From Metarhizobium sp017305935 (GTDB lineage Bacteria; Pseudomonadota; Alphaproteobacteria; Rhizobiales; Rhizobiaceae): a DNA stretch of 64,000 nucleotides. The notes under the pieces are model-generated. The model ran no database searches. It saw only the letters and a program-made list of their open reading frames with translations, and was not told where the DNA came from. Below, piece after piece: positions 60,571 to 64,000 of this stretch (positions within the stretch are counted from its first letter, which is position 1; each line of letters starts with the position of its first letter). The stretch is from contig NZ_JARRIR010000003.1 in assembly GCF_029601685.1 (NCBI RefSeq), positions 186,001 through 250,000 on the forward strand. Reading direction: 5' to 3'. The position numbers were made by a program, and so were the translations under genes.

Positions 60571-61497
60571 ATGCAACAATCCTCTTCGAAAACACTCGCG
60601 ACGCTTTCGCCAGCAGACCTTCCCGGTCGGGACGTGACTGTGCGTCGCTTGCGACATCCCGGCCGCTGGATCAGCGGCGGCATCGTTTTGTTGCTGCTCG
60701 CCGTCATCGTCCGCGCTTTTGCCGTCGGGCAAATCCAATGGCCTGTGGTCGGCAAGTTTCTGACGGCCGAGGTGATCATTGTCGGCTTCGGCTGGACGTT
60801 GCTGATCTCGGCCTGTGCGCTGGCGCTCGGCGTCGCACTGGGGTTCGCCTTCGGCATCATGCGTCTTTCGGAAAACCCGATCCTCCGTTTTGCCGCCTGG
60901 CTGTATGTCTGGGTGTTTCGCGGCACGCCGGTGCTGTTGCAGCTTCTCATCTGGTTCAACATCGCGCTGGTCTTCCCGCGGCTCTACATTCCCGGCCTCG
61001 TCGATGCGCGCATGGTCGATGTGGTCACGCCCTTCGTCGCCGCCGTGCTCGGACTTGGCGTCAACGAGGGCTCCTATCTCACCGAAGTCGTGCGCGGCGG
61101 CATCGGCGCCGTCGACAGGGGGCAGAAGGAGGCGGCGCATACGCTCGGCATGACGCCCGGCCAGACGATGCGCCGCATCATCCTGCCGCAGACGCTGCGG
61201 CTCATCCTGCCGGTGCTCGGCAACAGCGCCATCGGCATGCTGAAATTCTCCTCGCTCGCCGCCACCATCGCCATGGGCGAAATGCTGAACGCGGCACAGC
61301 GCATCTATTTCATCAACGGCGCCGTCATCGAACTGCTGTTCGTCTGCGCCGTCTGGTATCTCCTCGGCACCACGGTGCTGTCCATCGGCCAATATTATCT
61401 CGAACGCCATTTTGGCCGCGACGCCTCCGCTGCCCCGACCGGGCGCGGCTGGTTCGCCGGCTGGTCGCGCCGCCCGGCCGCACCGGAGGAAGCATGA
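60571..61497 (+). CDS. polar amino-acid ABC transporter permease
   Basis: Permease of 308 residues of the HisM/GlnP type. A polar N-terminus of about 35 residues precedes the first helix; the core shows VIIVGFGWTLLISACALALGV, then the WVFRGTPVLLQLLIWF hallmark and the EAA-like loop KEAAHTLGMTPGQTMRRIILP. Start ATG 60571 (TTG 60562 lies three codons earlier). The stop overlaps the ATPase ATG. Confidence 0.9.
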   Translation: MQQSSSKTLATLSPADLPGRDVTVRRLRHPGRWISGGIVLLLLAVIVRAFAVGQIQWPVVGKFLTAEVIIVGFGWTLLISACALALGVALGFAFGIMRLSENPILRFAAWLYVWVFRGTPVLLQLLIWFNIALVFPRLYIPGLVDARMVDVVTPFVAAVLGLGVNEGSYLTEVVRGGIGAVDRGQKEAAHTLGMTPGQTMRRIILPQTLRLILPVLGNSAIGMLKFSSLAATIAMGEMLNAAQRIYFINGAVIELLFVCAVWYLLGTTVLSIGQYYLERHFGRDASAAPTGRGWFAGWSRRPAAPEEA

Positions 61498-62258
61498 GCC
61501 TCGCAGTCAAGGCGGTCGGTATCCGCAAGTCTTTCGGCAGTCACGAAGTCCTGAAGGGCCTCGATCTCGATGTTTCCCACGGCGAGGTGCTGTGCATCCT
61601 CGGCCCCTCCGGCAGCGGCAAGAGCACCTTCCTGCGCTGCATCAACCACCTGGAGACGCCGAACGGCGGTTATGTCTGGGTCGACGGTGCGATTATGGGC
61701 TACGACTATGCCCGCGGCGCCCTGCAGGAGCTGCCGGTCAAGCGGCTGCGCGCCCAGCAGAGCCAGCTTGGCATGGTGTTCCAGCATTTCAATCTCTTCG
61801 CCCACCGCACCGTGCTCGGAAATGTCATCGAGGGGCCGATGGTGGTGCGCGGCCTCAAGCGCTCCGAGGCCGAGGCACGCGCCATGGATCTGCTGGAGCA
61901 GGTCGGCATGGCCGGCAAGGCGCAGAGCTATCCGTCGCAGCTTTCCGGCGGCCAGAAGCAGCGCGTGGCGATCGCCCGGGCGTTGGCCATGCAGCCGCGC
62001 GTCATGCTGTTCGACGAGCCGACCAGCGCGCTCGACCCGGAACTCGTCGGCGAGGTGCTGGAGGTGATGCGCACGCTGGCGCGCGGCGGGACCACCATGA
62101 TTGTCGTCACCCATGAGATCGGCTTCGCCCGCGAGGTCGCCGATCGCGTCGTGGTGATGATCGACGGCGAAATCCGCGAGATCGGCGCCCCTGGCGACGT
62201 TCTCAGCAATCCTTCCGATCCGCGCGTGCGCTCGTTCCTGAGCCGCGTGCTTGCCTGA
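61494..62258 (+). CDS. polar amino-acid ABC transporter ATP-binding protein
   Basis: ATPase of 254 residues of the GlnQ/HisP group with Walker A GPSGSGKST, signature LSGGQ, Walker B VMLFDEP and the VTHE switch; the insertion HLETPNGGYVWVDG before MVFQHFNLFAHRTVL is typical. ATG 61494 overlaps the permease stop (ATGA). The open frame to the left of 61494 is a shadow of the permease gene. Confidence 0.92.
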   Translation: MSLAVKAVGIRKSFGSHEVLKGLDLDVSHGEVLCILGPSGSGKSTFLRCINHLETPNGGYVWVDGAIMGYDYARGALQELPVKRLRAQQSQLGMVFQHFNLFAHRTVLGNVIEGPMVVRGLKRSEAEARAMDLLEQVGMAGKAQSYPSQLSGGQKQRVAIARALAMQPRVMLFDEPTSALDPELVGEVLEVMRTLARGGTTMIVVTHEIGFAREVADRVVVMIDGEIREIGAPGDVLSNPSDPRVRSFLSRVLA

Positions 62259-62289
62259 TCTTTCAAGTCCAACAATGGGAGCACGAAGA

Positions 62290-63147
62290 ATGAAAACAAT
62301 TCTGCCGATGGTACTGGGGCTTGCCTCCGCCACGTTCATCAGCCTTGCCGGCACGGCCTTTGCCGCCGGTGACGAGAAGCTGGCGGCCGCGCTGCCCGAA
62401 GCCGTGCGTTCGGCCGGCAAGCTCAACGTCACCATCAGTCTCGCCTATCCGCCGATGGAATACAACGATGCCGGGTCGACCGACCTCAAGGGTTTCGACA
62501 TCGACCTCGCCAAGGCGATCGCCGAGCGTCTCGGCCTGACGGCGGAGTTCCAGAACGTCGAATTCCCGCAGCTCATCCCGCAGGTGGTCACCGGCCGTTC
62601 CGACCTGATCATGACCGCCTTCTCCGACAAGGTGGAGCGCCAGACGCAGCTCGATTTCATCGACTACTTCAAGACCGGCAATGTCTTCTATTCCAGCATC
62701 GACCACAAGGATGAGATCAAGACCGAAGCCGATCTCTGCGGCAAGACGGTCGCCGTCGCCACGGGCACGAGCTGGGTCACCTGGGCGGAAGAGCTTGGCA
62801 AATCCATCTGCCCGGCCGACAAGCTGATCACCGTCATCCAGATCCCGACCCAGGCCGAGCACATCATGCAAATCCGCCAGGGTCGCGCCCAGGCTTCCGT
62901 CATCGGTCTCGAAGGTCTGCTCGACCTGATGAAGCAGGAACCGGGCAAGTTCTACCAGATCGGCGATATCGGCGAAGTCAACCATTACGGCATCGCCTTC
63001 GCCAAGGCGAACGGCCAGCTTCGCGATGCCGTGCACGCCACCCTCGAAGCCCTGAAGGCCGACGGCACTTATGCACAGATCCTCGACCGCTACGGCTTGA
63101 AAGAAGCGGGCGTGGAAGCGTTCAAGATAAACGGAGCCACGAAGTAA
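62290..63147 (+). CDS. polar amino-acid ABC transporter substrate-binding protein
   Basis: Periplasmic binding protein of 285 residues with a Sec signal (cleavage near AFAAG, about residue 23). It shows the type-2 fold used for polar amino acids: YPPMEYNDAGSTDLKGFDIDLAKAIAERLG, then DLIMTAFSDKVERQTQLDFIDYF and VAVATGTSW. ATG 62290 has GGGAG eight bases upstream. Third gene of the transporter operon; a GntR/UTRA regulator follows. Ligand not predictable. Confidence 0.9.
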   Translation: MKTILPMVLGLASATFISLAGTAFAAGDEKLAAALPEAVRSAGKLNVTISLAYPPMEYNDAGSTDLKGFDIDLAKAIAERLGLTAEFQNVEFPQLIPQVVTGRSDLIMTAFSDKVERQTQLDFIDYFKTGNVFYSSIDHKDEIKTEADLCGKTVAVATGTSWVTWAEELGKSICPADKLITVIQIPTQAEHIMQIRQGRAQASVIGLEGLLDLMKQEPGKFYQIGDIGEVNHYGIAFAKANGQLRDAVHATLEALKADGTYAQILDRYGLKEAGVEAFKINGATK

Positions 63148-63168
63148 CCAGCCTCGCCGGAGCCGATC

Positions 63169-63951
63169 TTGACCCAGCCTTCCCCACCAGACGCCGCAAA
63201 TCCGGGTGACCGCCCGGACGACGGGCTGACGCGCTTTCGCCTCGATGCCTATTCCGGCGAACAGCTCTACCGGCAGCTTTACCGGGCCTTGCGCGCCGCC
63301 ATCCTCAGCGGCGATTTCTCCGAAGGGGAGGCCATCCCCTCGGAGAACCAGATGCGCGACCAGTTCGGCATCGCCCGCACCACGGTGCGCAATGCGATGG
63401 CGCTCCTGGTGTCGGAAGGGCTGGTGCAGCAGGTGCGCGGCCGCGGCACGATCGTCTCGCACCGGCCGATCAGCCACAATATCTGGAACTTCGGCAGCTT
63501 TACCGAGCTTGCCCGTCGCCAGGGGCAGCGTCCGGTGACCAAGGTGCTGGAGCACAGGATCGAAAACGGCGAGCTGCTTCTGGTGCGCGCCCGCGGTCTT
63601 GCCAATGGCGAGACCATCGCCTGGCTGAACGTCGATACCTCGCAGCTCGATCTCGCCCTCTATCCCGGCATCGAGACTTACGATTTCGCGGCGCAATCGC
63701 TCTACGAGGTGTTGCGCCGCGATTACCACCGACATCCGCTGCGTTCGGAACTGCTGCTCACCGTCGTGCCGCCGTCCGAGCGCCTGAGGGAGGTTTTTGG
63801 CCCGGCGACGGATGTGCCGGGCTATCTTTGCGCCAGCGGGGATGTGCTCGATGCCGACGACCAATTGGTCGAGCGCACGTCGATCGTCTATTCGCCGGCC
63901 GTCCAGATGAAATTCGCAACGCGCTGGGGGCGCGATACCGCGCCCGCCTGA
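63169..63951 (+). CDS. GntR-family regulator with UTRA domain (HutC type)
   Basis: Regulator of 260 residues. Winged helix at about 26-90 (LYRQLYRALRAAILSGDFSEGEAIPSE, then FGIARTTVRNAMALLVSEGLV) and a UTRA ligand domain at about 105-250 (VLEHRIENGELLLVRARGLANGE). TTG 63169 is the start, with GGAG six bases upstream. Encoded at the end of the transporter operon and likely represses it through the palindrome at 60542-60561; the inducer is probably the imported amino acid or its product. Confidence 0.87.
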   Translation: MTQPSPPDAANPGDRPDDGLTRFRLDAYSGEQLYRQLYRALRAAILSGDFSEGEAIPSENQMRDQFGIARTTVRNAMALLVSEGLVQQVRGRGTIVSHRPISHNIWNFGSFTELARRQGQRPVTKVLEHRIENGELLLVRARGLANGETIAWLNVDTSQLDLALYPGIETYDFAAQSLYEVLRRDYHRHPLRSELLLTVVPPSERLREVFGPATDVPGYLCASGDVLDADDQLVERTSIVYSPAVQMKFATRWGRDTAPA

Positions 63952-63979
63952 GGGCGGCGCGCCGCAGGAGAAACCGACA

Positions 63980-64000
63980 ATGAACCGTCTCACCGAGACA
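63980..64000 (+). CDS. start of a further gene, cut by the window edge
   Basis: ATG 63980 with GGAG nine bases upstream, followed by six more codons (MNRLTET) to the edge. Placed 28 bp after the GntR/UTRA regulator, it probably continues the operon. Too short to identify. Confidence 0.5.

Overview
The window is GC-rich, gene-dense bacterial DNA. It holds many ABC transporters next to dedicated dehydrogenases, kinases, hydrolases and one-component regulators. This layout, plus a ribitol dehydrogenase/ribulokinase operon, TctDE-like two-component genes and short ATGA-type overlaps, points to an alphaproteobacterium of the Rhizobiaceae type (Rhizobium, Ensifer, Shinella or similar), probably an accessory or catabolic part of a chromosome or large replicon. 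The taxon is inferred from gene content only. I found no rRNA, tRNA, insertion sequence, integrase or CRISPR array.

Layout. (1) 1-5908: the N-terminal part of a Tat-exported peptide-type binding protein; then a minus-strand run lrgA-lrgB-FUSC-acetoin/diacetyl reductase, divergent from a LysR regulator. (2) 6002-10925: a complete NMT1/SsuA-type ABC transporter convergent with a TctD/TctE-like two-component pair. (3) 11088-18060: a ribitol operon (LacI regulator, XylF-like binding protein, ATPase, permease, ribitol dehydrogenase, ribulokinase) with a near-perfect 36-bp palindrome in its control region. (4) 18451-28259: a peptide/amide-type uptake and hydrolysis locus. Two paralogous alpha/beta hydrolases, a binding protein, two permeases, a fused double ATPase, a C45 (penicillin acyltransferase-like) Ntn-hydrolase and a MOSC protein are arranged under a regulator with two DNA-binding domains. 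(5) 28347-31088: small unknown proteins, a truncated RibF-like FAD synthetase and HutD.

(6) 31133-43409: a probable catabolic island for an aromatic or nitrogen-containing ring. It holds a two-component flavin monooxygenase (HpaB-family oxygenase at 35216-36736; flavin reductase at 31133-32305 fused to a LysR effector domain), a LysR regulator whose effector domain resembles the fused one, a RidA-family protein without the usual catalytic Arg, a DUF1028 Ntn-hydrolase, a full LIV-type transporter and an aspartase-family lyase that could yield fumarate plus ammonia.

(7) 43987-58179: the most unusual region. Two exported serine proteases (S8 with LysM-like modules, and S1) are divergent from a four-gene operon. 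That operon encodes a 2409-residue multicopper-oxidase-like protein, a beta-propeller-like protein, a SCO copper chaperone and a cytochrome c fused to a periplasmic-binding domain. The giant protein carries all eight trinuclear-cluster His and a full type-1 copper site, but in permuted order (C and D motifs before A and B). It may be a giant oxidase of the Mn(II)-oxidase (MnxG) kind or a new relative. (8) 58213-64000: oleate hydratase, then a polar amino-acid ABC transporter with a recognisable promoter and overlapping inverted-repeat operator, its GntR/UTRA regulator, and the first codons of another gene.
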